A stretch of DNA of 64,000 nucleotides, from positions 148,108 through 212,107 of the forward strand of contig NZ_FODV01000004.1 of the NCBI RefSeq assembly GCF_900110465.1, read 5' to 3'. The position numbers and the translations under genes were made by a program. A model generated the notes under the pieces. The model had not been told where the DNA came from, ran no database searches, and was given only the letters and a program-made list of their open reading frames with translations. Within the stretch, counting starts at the first letter, position 1, and every line of letters begins with the position of its first letter. This document shows positions 38,706-47,182 of this stretch, one piece after another. Origin of the DNA: Halogranum amylolyticum. Its GTDB lineage: Archaea > Halobacteriota > Halobacteria > Halobacteriales > Haloferacaceae.

Positions 38706-39431
38706 GTGTCTATCGACGTTCCACGGACGGTGACGGCCGCGCTCGCCGACCGACCGGTGTCGGGAGCGGTCTGTCTCGAGGCCGGCGCGGGCGTCGGCAA
38801 CACGACCGCCGGACTGCTCGCGGCGGGTGCCAGCCGCGTCTACGCGGTGACGAACGACGCCGAACACGCGGCGACCGCGCGCGACCGAGTCGCCCGCAGT
38901 AACCCCGAGCGAGCGGCCGTGCTGGAGGCGGATCTCCGGAGTCTCCCGCTTTCGACCGACTCGGTCGACGTCGTCACCGCCCACGGGCTGTTCAACGTCC
39001 TCGCTCCCGAGTCGCTCGACGCCGTCGTCTCGGAGCTGACCCGAGTCGCGGCTCCGGGCTGTCACCTCGTCGTCGACGACTACGAACCTCTCCCCGACGC
39101 CGCCGCCGTCCGGGAGCTCTTCGCGCTGGAGAACGCCGCCAGCGAGTTGGCGACGGGCCGACCCGCACTGACGTTCTACCCCTCGGCGGTGCTCCGACGC
39201 CTGTTCGTCGGGTCCGGGTGGGCGTTCGACAGAGAACTGACGCTTCTGGACCCGGTACCGTGGACGGCGAGCCACGTCAGAGCGCACGCCGAGGCGACGC
39301 TCGCGACGACGACGCTGCTGTCGGACGAACTGGCGGCCTCTCTGACGGAGAAGATCGATCGAGTCGCCGAGGCGGTCGGGTCGGAGTCCGTCGGCGAGAT
39401 GTACAGCCTCGCGTTTCGGTTCCCCTCCTGA
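38706..39431 (+). CDS. SAM-dependent methyltransferase
   Basis: The GTG at 38706 gives 241 residues. Class I Rossmann motifs are visible: I, LEAGAGVGNTTAGLL; II, AVTNDAEHAAT; III around VLEADLRSLPLSTDSVDVVTAHG. The acceptor cannot be inferred. It is just downstream of the aldo/keto reductase, with a 17-bp gap, and the two may be co-transcribed. The C-terminal half is diverged from well-known families. Confidence 0.72.
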   Translation: MSIDVPRTVTAALADRPVSGAVCLEAGAGVGNTTAGLLAAGASRVYAVTNDAEHAATARDRVARSNPERAAVLEADLRSLPLSTDSVDVVTAHGLFNVLAPESLDAVVSELTRVAAPGCHLVVDDYEPLPDAAAVRELFALENAASELATGRPALTFYPSAVLRRLFVGSGWAFDRELTLLDPVPWTASHVRAHAEATLATTTLLSDELAASLTEKIDRVAEAVGSESVGEMYSLAFRFPS

Positions 39432-39725
39432 GTCGGTCGCCGGTCGATCGGAGCGTCAGACTGCGACCACGCCGAAGACCTCGCGGGTCGACTGCCTCGA
39501 CGACGTCGACGTCGGCGGGCAAATCCGTCGACGCGGACGAGTCGCCCGAATAATTCGATTTGTTTCGTTCACGAAACTATCAACCTCCCAACTGATATCT
39601 GCCACTCAGTTGTAGTTGCGGTCGGTCGCGTCCGCGACCGCCTCCGACCGACTGCTGTGCCGAGGCGGGCGACAGCCGGGAAGTGTCCGTCGAACGGAGG
39701 GGGAACGAACTGCGACCGTCGAACC

Positions 39726-40739
39726 ATGACCGAAACAACGAACGAACCGGACGAAAACGAGTACAGGCGTGAGACGACCGTCACCGTACCCCGTCGTGCT
39801 GTTCTGGCCGCGACCGGAGCGACGACGGGGATGGCGTTCGGGATGGGAACGGTAGCGGCACACGGGGAGCGCGAACGCGGGGACTGCGGGGAGAGCGACG
39901 GCCCGGACGGCGGGGCGGCCGACCCGACCGCACTCGACCCGGTGTTCGGGGTGGCCTCACAGCGGCGAAACCCCTGTAGCGGTGCCGCCTCGTCGGACTG
40001 CTTCGAAGAGTTCCCGAGGCCAATCCGGCCGAGTCACGAAGTCGAGATGCAGATCGGGTTACCGGGGCCACTGGTCGCACTCGCCGAGCAGGGCGGACTC
40101 TCACGTCGGACGACCGAGAGCATCAACGAAGAGGTTGCAGACGGGAGAGTGACGCCAGGGAACCTTCACAATCCCGAGACGACTGTCTCGATTCGCCGGT
40201 CCGGTGGAGAGACGGAGTCGCTCACGGTCACAGAGATCGCACAGGTGGTCAGGGCGACGACCGGGTTTCACTTCAACCCCGCGGGGATCGCCGTCGCACC
40301 CGGCGACATCGTCGTGTTCAGTGCGGAGACTCCCGACCACGCCGTCGCGGCGTTCCACGAACGCCACGGACGACAGAACCGGGTTCCCGACGGAGTCGGC
40401 CCGATCGCGTCGCCGTTGATTCCAGTCGGCGGTTACTGGCTCTACCGATTCGAGACGCCGGGTGTCTACGACCTCTACTGTCCACCTCACCAGGTGTTCG
40501 GGATGGTCATGCGCGTCGTCGTCCACGAAGGGGACGGCGAAGTGCCGTCGCCCTCCATCGAGAACACGGGCCGTCCACCCCAAGCGGAAAACGAGTTGGC
40601 GACGATTCTCGGTGGTCTCGACCCGAACGTCCCCAGCTCGCTGGAGGTGCTGCAGGCGGAGGTCCTCGCTCCCGAAAACGTCGTCGAGGAAGGTACAGTC
40701 ACCTGGGACGCGGTCCTCAAAGCGCATCGCGGACAGTGA
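39726..40739 (+). CDS. Tat-exported cupredoxin (blue-copper) protein, second paralogue
   Basis: The ATG at 39726 gives 337 residues. The Tat signal is VPRRAVLAAT (R23-R24), cleaved near AAHG at about residue 45. A Type 1 copper site is at H205 (or H211), C252, H255 and M260 (YCPPHQVFGM). The N-terminal ~100 mature residues contain four cysteines (C54, C84, C92 and others) and are absent from plain halocyanins. Its paralogue at 15993-16847 shares the WLYRFET and copper-loop region but has a shorter N-terminus. A role in extracellular electron transfer is likely. Confidence 0.78.
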   Translation: MTETTNEPDENEYRRETTVTVPRRAVLAATGATTGMAFGMGTVAAHGERERGDCGESDGPDGGAADPTALDPVFGVASQRRNPCSGAASSDCFEEFPRPIRPSHEVEMQIGLPGPLVALAEQGGLSRRTTESINEEVADGRVTPGNLHNPETTVSIRRSGGETESLTVTEIAQVVRATTGFHFNPAGIAVAPGDIVVFSAETPDHAVAAFHERHGRQNRVPDGVGPIASPLIPVGGYWLYRFETPGVYDLYCPPHQVFGMVMRVVVHEGDGEVPSPSIENTGRPPQAENELATILGGLDPNVPSSLEVLQAEVLAPENVVEEGTVTWDAVLKAHRGQ

Positions 40740-40941
40740 GCGTTCTCCCTCTTTTCGGAGTGGTCGCATCCGACAGCGTCCGACGACCGGTTACTCTTCG
40801 ACTGTCTCGCGACGCTGGAGCGTGACAGCCGGATACAGACGATCGAGGCGGTGTAGCCGAAGCGCACCGTCGACGCCGTCTCCGTTCGCCGTGGACTCGG
40901 ACTGGCCGTCGAGAGGCGGCAGTTCGCCGTCCGGACGGTCG

Positions 40942-41601
40942 TCAGTCGACGAGATCAGCGACGTCGTAGAGCGAGTCGACCTCGTACGTGGGCGTCACCG
41001 AGAGGTCGACGTCCCGGGTGTGTCGACGGCGGACGAACGCCGAGTCGAGACCCGCGCGGTTCGCCGCGACGACGTCGCTCTCGCTGTCGCCGACGTAGAG
41101 CGCAGACTCCGCGTCGAGGTCGGAAAGCGCCCGGTCGAGATAGTGGGTGTTCGGTTTCTTCAACGACAGGCTCTCGACCGTCATCTCGCGGCCGTAGAAG
41201 GTGTCGAACAGCGGGTCGAGGTCGAAGAACTCCAGTTTGAAGGCGACGGTGGTGTGGTGGTTGTTGCTCACGACGCCGCGTGGTCGCCGGAGGTCTCCGA
41301 CGGCCTCGACGTCCTCGTACCGGTCTCGGTCGCCCGCTCTGAATGCCTCGAACTGGGACCGCTCGTCGTGGCGCTCTCGGGCGTCCCAGAACTCGGCCAC
41401 GTCGAGGTCGTAGGCGAGACAGATCTCTTCGAGTCGAGCGGTGGTCATGCCGCTCACCACGTCGACGAGGTGTGTTCGATCCACGTCGTCGACGCCGACC
41501 GCTCGGAACGCGGCCGCGGCCGCTTCGAGTTGGGTCCGTCGTGCCGGCGGTTCGACGAGCACCCCGTCGCTGTCGAAGAGCACCGCGTCGTACGCTGTCA
41601 T
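40942..41601 (-). CDS. HAD-superfamily hydrolase
   Basis: The 219-residue protein has HAD motif I LFDSDGVLV (D10, D12), motif II around VVSNNHH, motif III KKPNTHYL and motif IV YVGDSESDVVAA. A cap region follows motif I. It is of the phosphoglycolate phosphatase/beta-phosphoglucomutase type in outline; the second acidic residue of motif I is D12 as usual, so it should be active. The substrate is unknown. Confidence 0.8.
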   Translation of the reverse strand: MTAYDAVLFDSDGVLVEPPARRTQLEAAAAAFRAVGVDDVDRTHLVDVVSGMTTARLEEICLAYDLDVAEFWDARERHDERSQFEAFRAGDRDRYEDVEAVGDLRRPRGVVSNNHHTTVAFKLEFFDLDPLFDTFYGREMTVESLSLKKPNTHYLDRALSDLDAESALYVGDSESDVVAANRAGLDSAFVRRRHTRDVDLSVTPTYEVDSLYDVADLVD

Positions 41602-41721
41602 ACGATACTCGGTAGCAGACCGGGCGGTTGTACGTTTCGGTGTCCGGAGTCGCTATAAACCAGCAACCGAGGGGACATAGGCGCTGTATAATAAGGGCGT
41701 TCCGGGGTGATCGTCGTAGCG

Positions 41722-42360
41722 ATGACTGACAGACGATTACTAGTTGGGCTGCTCGCAGTCCTCGTCGTGCTCGCTGGCTGTGCCGGCGGCACCGGACAGA
41801 ACGCCGGTTCGACGGCCGAGACGACAGCAGACACCGAGATGACCGAGAACGAGACGGCGGCCACCGAAGCGACCACGTCGCCGACGTCGTCGACGGAGAC
41901 GGCGACGCCGACCGAGACAGCGACGCCGGACGAGTCGTGGAGCGAACCGCAGCCGCCGAACTCCCCTCGTGAAGACAAAGTCGAGGAGGGACGCCTCAAG
42001 AGCGTCGAGTACGTCAACGTCGAGAAGGGTGCGAACGGCGAGGGCGTCTCCAGTTTCGACCTCCGCGTGCGCGCGAACACGTCGATGAAAGACGTCGACC
42101 CGCCGGAGCACGGTGACGTGCAGGGCGAACCGTACTTCCTCGTCTACGTCAACGACACGCTCACCTACCGCAGCGACTACGTCCAGTTCGAAGAGGACGG
42201 CGAGTGGACGCTCGACATCCCGCGGGAGGCGTGGGACCAGTTCGACGCCGGCCCGCTGAAGGTGAAGGTCCAACTCGTCGACCGTGACAGCGAGTTCGAC
42301 GACGTCTACGGCGTCTGGACCGACTACGACACCGTCTACAACCCGAAAGCCGAAGAGTAG
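41722..42360 (+). CDS. Lipoprotein with paralogue at 44178
   Basis: From the ATG at 41722 the 212-residue protein has a lipoprotein signal (LLAVLVVLAGC, C20), an acidic and threonine-rich linker (about 30-70) and a mature domain with PQPPNSPREDKVEEGRL, GANGEGVSSFDLRVRAN and YNPKAEE. It shares this architecture with the frameshifted copy at 44178-44767. It is probably a membrane-tethered extracellular protein of unknown role. Its upstream GTG at 41707 is an alternative start. Confidence 0.75.
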   Translation: MTDRRLLVGLLAVLVVLAGCAGGTGQNAGSTAETTADTEMTENETAATEATTSPTSSTETATPTETATPDESWSEPQPPNSPREDKVEEGRLKSVEYVNVEKGANGEGVSSFDLRVRANTSMKDVDPPEHGDVQGEPYFLVYVNDTLTYRSDYVQFEEDGEWTLDIPREAWDQFDAGPLKVKVQLVDRDSEFDDVYGVWTDYDTVYNPKAEE

Positions 42361-42388
42361 AGCAGCAACCCACGGTTGGTTCTTTGTT

Positions 42389-43006
42389 TTACTGCAGACC
42401 GCCGACACCGGACGCGGCGTCCGGCAGATCGTGTGCCGTCGCGTCGAGTCCGAGCTCCTCCAGCGCCGCCTTCGTATGTTCGTCCTTCGCGTAGTCGGCA
42501 CCGGCCGCCTCGCGGATCTCTTGGGTCTTCGCGAGTACCTCGCCGCGGCGTTCGTCGGGGATCTCGTACTTGTCGGTCGAGAGTTCGATAACAAGACCGT
42601 TGTTGTCCTGCGTGTACAGCGAGAAGAAGATGCCGCGGTCGAAGATGTTGTAACCGCGGCCATCCTCGTCGATGGCCTCGACCATCTCCTCGAACCGTTC
42701 GGGGTCGACGCGGAAACAGAGGTGGTGGACGGACCCGACCTGGCCGCGCTGGCCGTGACGGTTCGACGGGCGGTCGTCGCTGACGAAGAACGTCAGGATA
42801 CGGCCATCGCCGGTGTCGAAAAAGAGGTGTGTCTGCGAGGGGTCGTCGAGGTTCGGCTGGCGCAGCACCAGCGGCATCCCGAGCAGGTCGCGGTAGAACG
42901 CGACCGTGTCGGCCTCGTTGCTCCCCCAGATGGTCACGTGGTCGGTTCCGGTGGTGTGGAACGGACTGTCCGGCAGGTCGGCTGTGACGGGTACGTCGTC
43001 GCTCAT
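42389..43006 (-). CDS. VOC-family (glyoxalase/dioxygenase-like) protein
   Basis: From the ATG at 43006 the protein has 205 residues with two VOC half-modules. The first begins FHTTGTDHVTIWGSNEADTVAFYRDLLGM and the second has SVHHLCFRVDPERFEEMVEAIDEDGRGY. Metal ligands are the His in DHVTIWG, the His pair in VHHLCF and the Glu in VIELST. The family includes glyoxalase I and ring-cleaving dioxygenases. The substrate is open. A decayed VOC copy lies on the other side of the intergenic region (43117 onward). Confidence 0.75.
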   Translation of the reverse strand: MSDDVPVTADLPDSPFHTTGTDHVTIWGSNEADTVAFYRDLLGMPLVLRQPNLDDPSQTHLFFDTGDGRILTFFVSDDRPSNRHGQRGQVGSVHHLCFRVDPERFEEMVEAIDEDGRGYNIFDRGIFFSLYTQDNNGLVIELSTDKYEIPDERRGEVLAKTQEIREAAGADYAKDEHTKAALEELGLDATAHDLPDAASGVGGLQ

Positions 43007-43116
43007 CTGTCTCCTCGTACACACTACCGACGGATAAACTATCCAGTAACCCAGCCGTCAGGCGGTTACACCGGTGTCAGTGGGAGAGGTAGCCCTCTCC
43101 GCGGGGAAGTCGACGT

Positions 43117-43280
43117 GTGCTCGCAGACACCCCGGGGGAAACGCCTCTGCTATCGCCACCGACCCCCAGCGGAACGTCGAGTTCTACACCGACGTACTCG
43201 GGCTGCGGTTCGTCAGACGGACGGTCGACTTCGAGGACAGGTTCGTCTACCACCTCCACGACGGCGACGACGTTCCGTCG
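43117..43280 (+). pseudogene. Decayed VOC (ring-cleavage dioxygenase-like) N-terminus
   Basis: Reading starts at GTG 43117 (VLADTPGE). One base later the frame changes, and from 43139 the other frame continues as AIATDPQRNVEFYTDVLGLR, then FVRRTVDFEDRF and YHLHDGDDVPSP. This is the typical N-terminus of the haloarchaeal glyoxalase/PcpA-like family (MLADTPG... DPQRNVDFY ...). The reading then ends and no second module is found. I infer an indel near 43137 and a truncation at about 43280. The rest of the spacer to 43457 holds nothing I can name. Confidence 0.6.
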
Positions 43281-43457
43281 CCTCGACGCCGAGGTGGGCG
43301 ACCGACGCTACCACGACCTCGGTCGCCACGTCAGCGACAGGTGGCCGGGGTCGACCGTCTGGTCTCGGACGTCCGTCGAGTCTGTGACCGACCGAGAGTA
43401 TCGGCAAAGATGTCGGCTAAACTAACACCTTCTGCGGAGAGCGACGTACGTCATCAT

Positions 43458-44045
43458 ATGGCACACGTTATCGTCGTCGGCGGCGGTGCCGCCGGCCTCA
43501 GCGCGGCGCTGTTCGCACAGAAGAACGGTCTCGACACGACGGTGTTCGACACCGACAAGACGTGGCTGCACAAGGCGCATCTGTTCAACTACCCCGGCAT
43601 CGGGTCGGAGGACGGCACCGTCTTCCTCGAGACGCTGCGGAACCAGGTCGACAGCTTCGGCGTCGACCGCACACAGGGTGAGGAGGTCACGGCCGTCGAC
43701 TCGACGGACGACGGGTTCACCGTCACGACCGGTGACGGCGAGTACGACGGCGACTACGTCGTCCTCGCGACGGGTGCGAACCGCGACCTCGCGGAGGACC
43801 TCGGCTGTGCGTTCGACGAGGACCTCGTCGACGTCGACGTGACGATGGAGACGAGCGTCGAGGGGGCGTACGCGACAGGTGCGATGGTCCGCGCAGAGGA
43901 GTGGCAGGCCGTCATCTCCGCGGGCGACGGCGCCGCCGCCGCGCTCAACATCCTCTCGGCCGAGAAGGGCGAGAACTACCACGACTTCGACGTCCCGGCC
44001 GACGCCGACGAGGTGTTCGGCGGGATGGCCGACGACGAGACGTAA
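43458..44045 (+). CDS. Short FAD/NAD(P)-binding oxidoreductase (thioredoxin-reductase-like fold)
   Basis: From the ATG at 43458 the 195-residue protein has VIVVGGGAAGLSAALFAQKNG (Rossmann) and YVVLATGANRDLA plus TSVEGAYATGAM. It lacks the CxxC active site of thioredoxin reductase and the NADPH domain, and is much shorter than the ~310-residue family. It could be a single-domain flavoprotein or a partner subunit. Function unassigned. An extended reading at 43074 adds the decayed VOC sequence in front and was rejected. Confidence 0.7.
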   Translation: MAHVIVVGGGAAGLSAALFAQKNGLDTTVFDTDKTWLHKAHLFNYPGIGSEDGTVFLETLRNQVDSFGVDRTQGEEVTAVDSTDDGFTVTTGDGEYDGDYVVLATGANRDLAEDLGCAFDEDLVDVDVTMETSVEGAYATGAMVRAEEWQAVISAGDGAAAALNILSAEKGENYHDFDVPADADEVFGGMADDET

Positions 44046-44177
44046 GCGGACGAGGGCGACCGTCCGAGCGGACAGTCGGTCGTTGGGTGGTCCCCGCTCG
44101 CCGACCACTGCTAGTGTCTGATGGATGAACTTCTAGAAACCGCATAATAAGGATCGTCGCGTCGGAACCACGACCCG

Positions 44178-44767
44178 ATGAACCGACGTGTTCTCGTGTT
44201 GCTGATCGGCGGACTAGTCCTCTTGGCCGGCTGTACGGGTGGAATCGGCTCCGGAGACGTATCGCCGACGGACACGACAGAGACGACAGACGACGCAGCG
44301 ACGGGAACGCAGACCGCGACGACGACGTCCGAACCGACGCCGACCGCGGAGTGGAGTTCGCCGACACCACCGAACAGCCCCACACAGGTAGACGAGAAGC
44401 AGGTCGAGAAGGGTCGCATCGCGAGTGTCGAGTTCGTGAACACCGTCGAGGGGGCCGACGGCGAGGGCTACTCGAATTCGACCTCCGCGTCCGGGCGAAC
44501 ACGACGATGGAGAACGTCGACCCCGACCACGGGACCGCAGACGGCGAACCGTACTTCGTCGTCCTCGTGGACGACAAACTGCTGGAACGGACGAAACTCG
44601 TCTTGGAGCAGGATGACGGCGAGTACAACATCACGGTCCGCGGCGGCGGCCTGACGACCTTCGGGCCCGGAACGCTGGAGGTGACTGTGCTGCTCATGGA
44701 CGAGGACACGGAACGCGACGACGTCTTCGGTCGATGGACGGGTGAGGTCGAGTACAACCCGGATTGA
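44178..44767 (+). pseudogene. Frameshifted lipoprotein, paralogue of 41722-42360
   Basis: The reading starts MNRRVLVLLIGGLVLLAGC (C19 lipobox) and runs in frame to about 44475 (GADGEGYS). Then the homologous sequence continues one base over, as EFDLRVRANTTMENVDPDHG... to EVEYNPD at 44767. The paralogue at 41722 shows the join: GANGEGVSSFDLRVRAN. One base is missing near 44473-44476 (tac tcg a-a ttc). It is either a sequencing deletion or a real inactivating frameshift. Both halves match the paralogue, so the gene itself is genuine. Confidence 0.75.
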
Positions 44768-44786
44768 GGTGGCTCGTTCCGGCCGC

Positions 44787-45398
44787 TCAGTTCAGAACCC
44801 GGTCGAGGCCGACACTCGAAGCGAAGACGACGAGGCTACCGCAGAGCGCGGCGACGGCGAGGGTCGTGACACTCACGCCGACACCGGAGGGTGCAAACGG
44901 ACTCGTTCCGCCCGATTCGACGAACGCGGCGACTGCTTCTGGACCAGCATAACCGAGGACGAAGAAGGCGAGGGTCAACAGGACGGCGAAGCCACCGGTG
45001 ACCACCCCGACCAGAGTCGCGACGTCTTCGACGTTGAGGAGTCGCCGGGCCGCGTCCTCCGTGAGGTCCGGTTCGAGTTGGAGGCGGCGAACTGTCACTG
45101 CCACGAGCGCGCTCGCGGTTCCGAGTTCGATGCCGCCGCCGACCAGTCCGAGCAAGAGCATCTTCGGGGAGGCAGCCGTTGGCGAGTGGCTCGCGAAGAG
45201 CGCCTTCGTCTCGGCCGGATAACCCGCGGCCAGTGGAAGGACGAGCGCGAGGACGAAGAGGAGGCCACTCTGCCACGCGAGCTTTCGCGGGACAGGCTGC
45301 TTGAAGAAGCTAAAGCGCTGGAGACGGAGTCGCTCGTAGGTCGAGCCACCTAAAATCGCATCTGCGATCGGGTCGGTGAGGGGGTCTGATTCAGTCAT
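44787..45398 (-). CDS. Four-helix membrane protein divergent from bop
   Basis: From the ATG at 45398 the 203-residue protein has an N-terminal segment with SFFKQPVPRKLAWQSG and four helices at about 45-66, 80-105, 130-155 and 175-195. I do not recognise the family. Its start lies 245 bp from the bop start and in the opposite direction, so both genes share a regulatory spacer. A role in light energy is possible only by position. Confidence 0.65.
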   Translation of the reverse strand: MTESDPLTDPIADAILGGSTYERLRLQRFSFFKQPVPRKLAWQSGLLFVLALVLPLAAGYPAETKALFASHSPTAASPKMLLLGLVGGGIELGTASALVAVTVRRLQLEPDLTEDAARRLLNVEDVATLVGVVTGGFAVLLTLAFFVLGYAGPEAVAAFVESGGTSPFAPSGVGVSVTTLAVAALCGSLVVFASSVGLDRVLN

Positions 45399-45643
45399 GA
45401 TTGCGGTCGGTCTCACTGTTCTGCCGCTGAAACCCGATACACCGAACAACACAAATATACGCTTTGGTTCGCGTGTGTTCGGTTCACACGACTGTACGTT
45501 TTAACAGAAATTATTCACAAGCTACTGCTTATTTTCGATAGAGCAAATATACTTGGGCTTCTATCACAATAAACTCGAAGATATCCCTCACTATCTTCGA
45601 TTATCGACACCGATATTTCCACGCGCGCCCACGTACACACTGT
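45399..45643. promoter_or_regulatory. bop regulatory region with palindromic element and TATA box
   Basis: The spacer is AT-rich. A perfect 9-bp inverted repeat has arms TCGAAGATA (45575-45583) and TATCTTCGA (45592-45600), with an 8-base spacer. A TATA-like word, gatattt (45612-45618), lies directly downstream and about 26-32 nt before the bop ATG at 45644. This is the layout of an upstream activator site for a leaderless gene. I do not see the H. salinarum bop UAS sequence itself. An alternative is a hairpin in RNA. Confidence 0.6.
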
Positions 45644-46369
45644 ATGGTAACTGTAGGCGCAGAATCACTGTGGCTGTGGATCGGGACACTGGGCATGACA
45701 ATCGGGACTCTGTACTTCGTCGGCCGTGGCCGTGGAGTCACGGACAAGAAGATGCAGGAGTTCTACATCATCACCATCTTCATCACCACCATCGCGGCGG
45801 CGATGTACCTCCTCATGGCGACAGGGTTCGGCTTGACACAGGTACAGGTCGGTAACAGAACGCTGGACATCTACTGGGCGCGGTACGCCGACTGGGTGTT
45901 CACGACGCCGTTGCTGTTGCTCGACCTCGCACTCCTCGCGGGTGCAAACCGGAACACCATCGCGACCCTCGTCGGTCTCGACGTGTTCATGATCGCGACG
46001 GGGCTCATCGCCGCCCTGGAACCGAACGCGACGTACCGCATCATGTGGTGGGGTATCAGCACTGGTGCGCTGCTCGCGCTCCTGTACATCCTCGTCGGCA
46101 CGCTCTCGAAGCAGGTCGAGACCCGTGACGCGGAGGTACAGTCCCTGTTCAGCACGCTTCGCAACCTGACGATGGTGTTGTGGTTGCTGTACCCGGTCGT
46201 CTGGATCCTCGGCACGGAGGGGACCATCGGTATCCTCCCGCTGTACTGGGAGACGGCCGCGTTCATGGTGCTCGACCTCTCGGCGAAGGTCGGCTTCGGC
46301 TTCCTGCTGCTGCGGAGCCGCGCCGTCCTCGAGAAGGCGAGCACCCCGACTGCTGCGGCGACGGCCTGA
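45644..46369 (+). CDS. bop: Bacteriorhodopsin, light-driven proton pump
   Basis: The 241-residue seven-helix retinal protein has every pump residue: R80, D83 (primary acceptor, D85 of H. salinarum BR), T87, D94 (donor, D96), D113 (D115), E192 and E203 (release group, E194/E204), D211 (D212) and K215 (retinal Schiff base, K216). ARYADWVFTTPLLLLDLALL gives the helix C signature. The presence of both acidic D83 and D94 indicates a proton pump, not a chloride pump or sensor. It heads a bop-crtY-blh cluster and so has its own retinal supply. Confidence 0.97.
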   Translation: MVTVGAESLWLWIGTLGMTIGTLYFVGRGRGVTDKKMQEFYIITIFITTIAAAMYLLMATGFGLTQVQVGNRTLDIYWARYADWVFTTPLLLLDLALLAGANRNTIATLVGLDVFMIATGLIAALEPNATYRIMWWGISTGALLALLYILVGTLSKQVETRDAEVQSLFSTLRNLTMVLWLLYPVVWILGTEGTIGILPLYWETAAFMVLDLSAKVGFGFLLLRSRAVLEKASTPTAAATA

Positions 46370-46456
46370 GCGCCGGTCGCAGCATCGAAAGCTCCACCGT
46401 AATTTTCAGCAGACTGACCTATCGAACCGAACAACCGTGATGAACGATTCACCCTG

Positions 46457-47182
46457 ATGACACTGACGTACCTGGATTTCCTCGTCCTCCTGCTCGGCCC
46501 TCCGCTCGTAGTGCTCGCTGGGCTCCTGTGGGCCGGCGACTGTAGGCTCGGCCGTCGACGCTGTGTGGCTGCCGGTCTCACTATCGTCACCGCCGTCGGT
46601 CTCGTCTACACGACGCCGTGGGACAACGAACTCATCGGCCGTGGCGTCTGGTGGTACGGTGAGAACGCCGTGTTGGCGACGATATGGCGCGCGCCCGCCG
46701 AGGAGTACCTCTTCATGCTGCTACAGCCTGTGTTGACAGGGTTGTGGCTCGCTCGCCTCCCCCGAGTCCCGACCGCAACGACCTGGCGGACGGGGATGAC
46801 ACTCGGCAGTCGGACCGGTGGCGTTCTCGCCGGGGCCGTCGTGACGGCAGTGGGTGCCGTCTTTCTCGGGTCGGACGCGACGTTCTACCTCGGCGCGATT
46901 CTCGCGTGGGCGGGACCGGTGTTCGCACTCCAGTGGGGGTTCGGGTGGAGACAGCTCTGGGAGCAGCGTCGACTCGTCACCCTGGGAGTGGGCGTCCCGA
47001 CGCTCTATCTCGCCGCGGGTGACCGGGTCGCGATCGACCTCGGCATCTGGTCGCTGTCGCCGGCGTACACGACGGGCGTCACGGTCGGCGGCCTCCCGGT
47101 CGAGGAGGGACTGTTCTTCCTCGTCACGAACATGTTCGTCGTGCAGGGACTCGTACTGTTCCTCTGGGTGGTGGACCGATGA
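46457..47182 (+). CDS. crtY: Lycopene beta-cyclase (CrtYcd type, fused)
   Basis: The 241-residue membrane protein has about six helices and the pair of motifs PAEEYLFMLL and PVEEGLFFLVTN at the ends of two homologous halves. This is the fused form of the CrtYc/CrtYd cyclases of Gram-positive bacteria. It closes lycopene ends to make beta-carotene, the precursor of retinal. It lies 87 bp after bop and overlaps blh by four bases (ATGA). Confidence 0.93.
   Translation: MTLTYLDFLVLLLGPPLVVLAGLLWAGDCRLGRRRCVAAGLTIVTAVGLVYTTPWDNELIGRGVWWYGENAVLATIWRAPAEEYLFMLLQPVLTGLWLARLPRVPTATTWRTGMTLGSRTGGVLAGAVVTAVGAVFLGSDATFYLGAILAWAGPVFALQWGFGWRQLWEQRRLVTLGVGVPTLYLAAGDRVAIDLGIWSLSPAYTTGVTVGGLPVEEGLFFLVTNMFVVQGLVLFLWVVDR

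Noticed and set aside
40740..40941. Possible extra coding on either strand between the cupredoxin and HAD genes
   Set aside because: Both strands show protein-like readings for 35-60 codons but no start codon in a sensible place.
43074..43457. 128-codon N-terminal extension of the FAD oxidoreductase
   Set aside because: It mixes the decayed VOC sequence with shadow frame; the ATG at 43458 begins with a perfect Rossmann strand.
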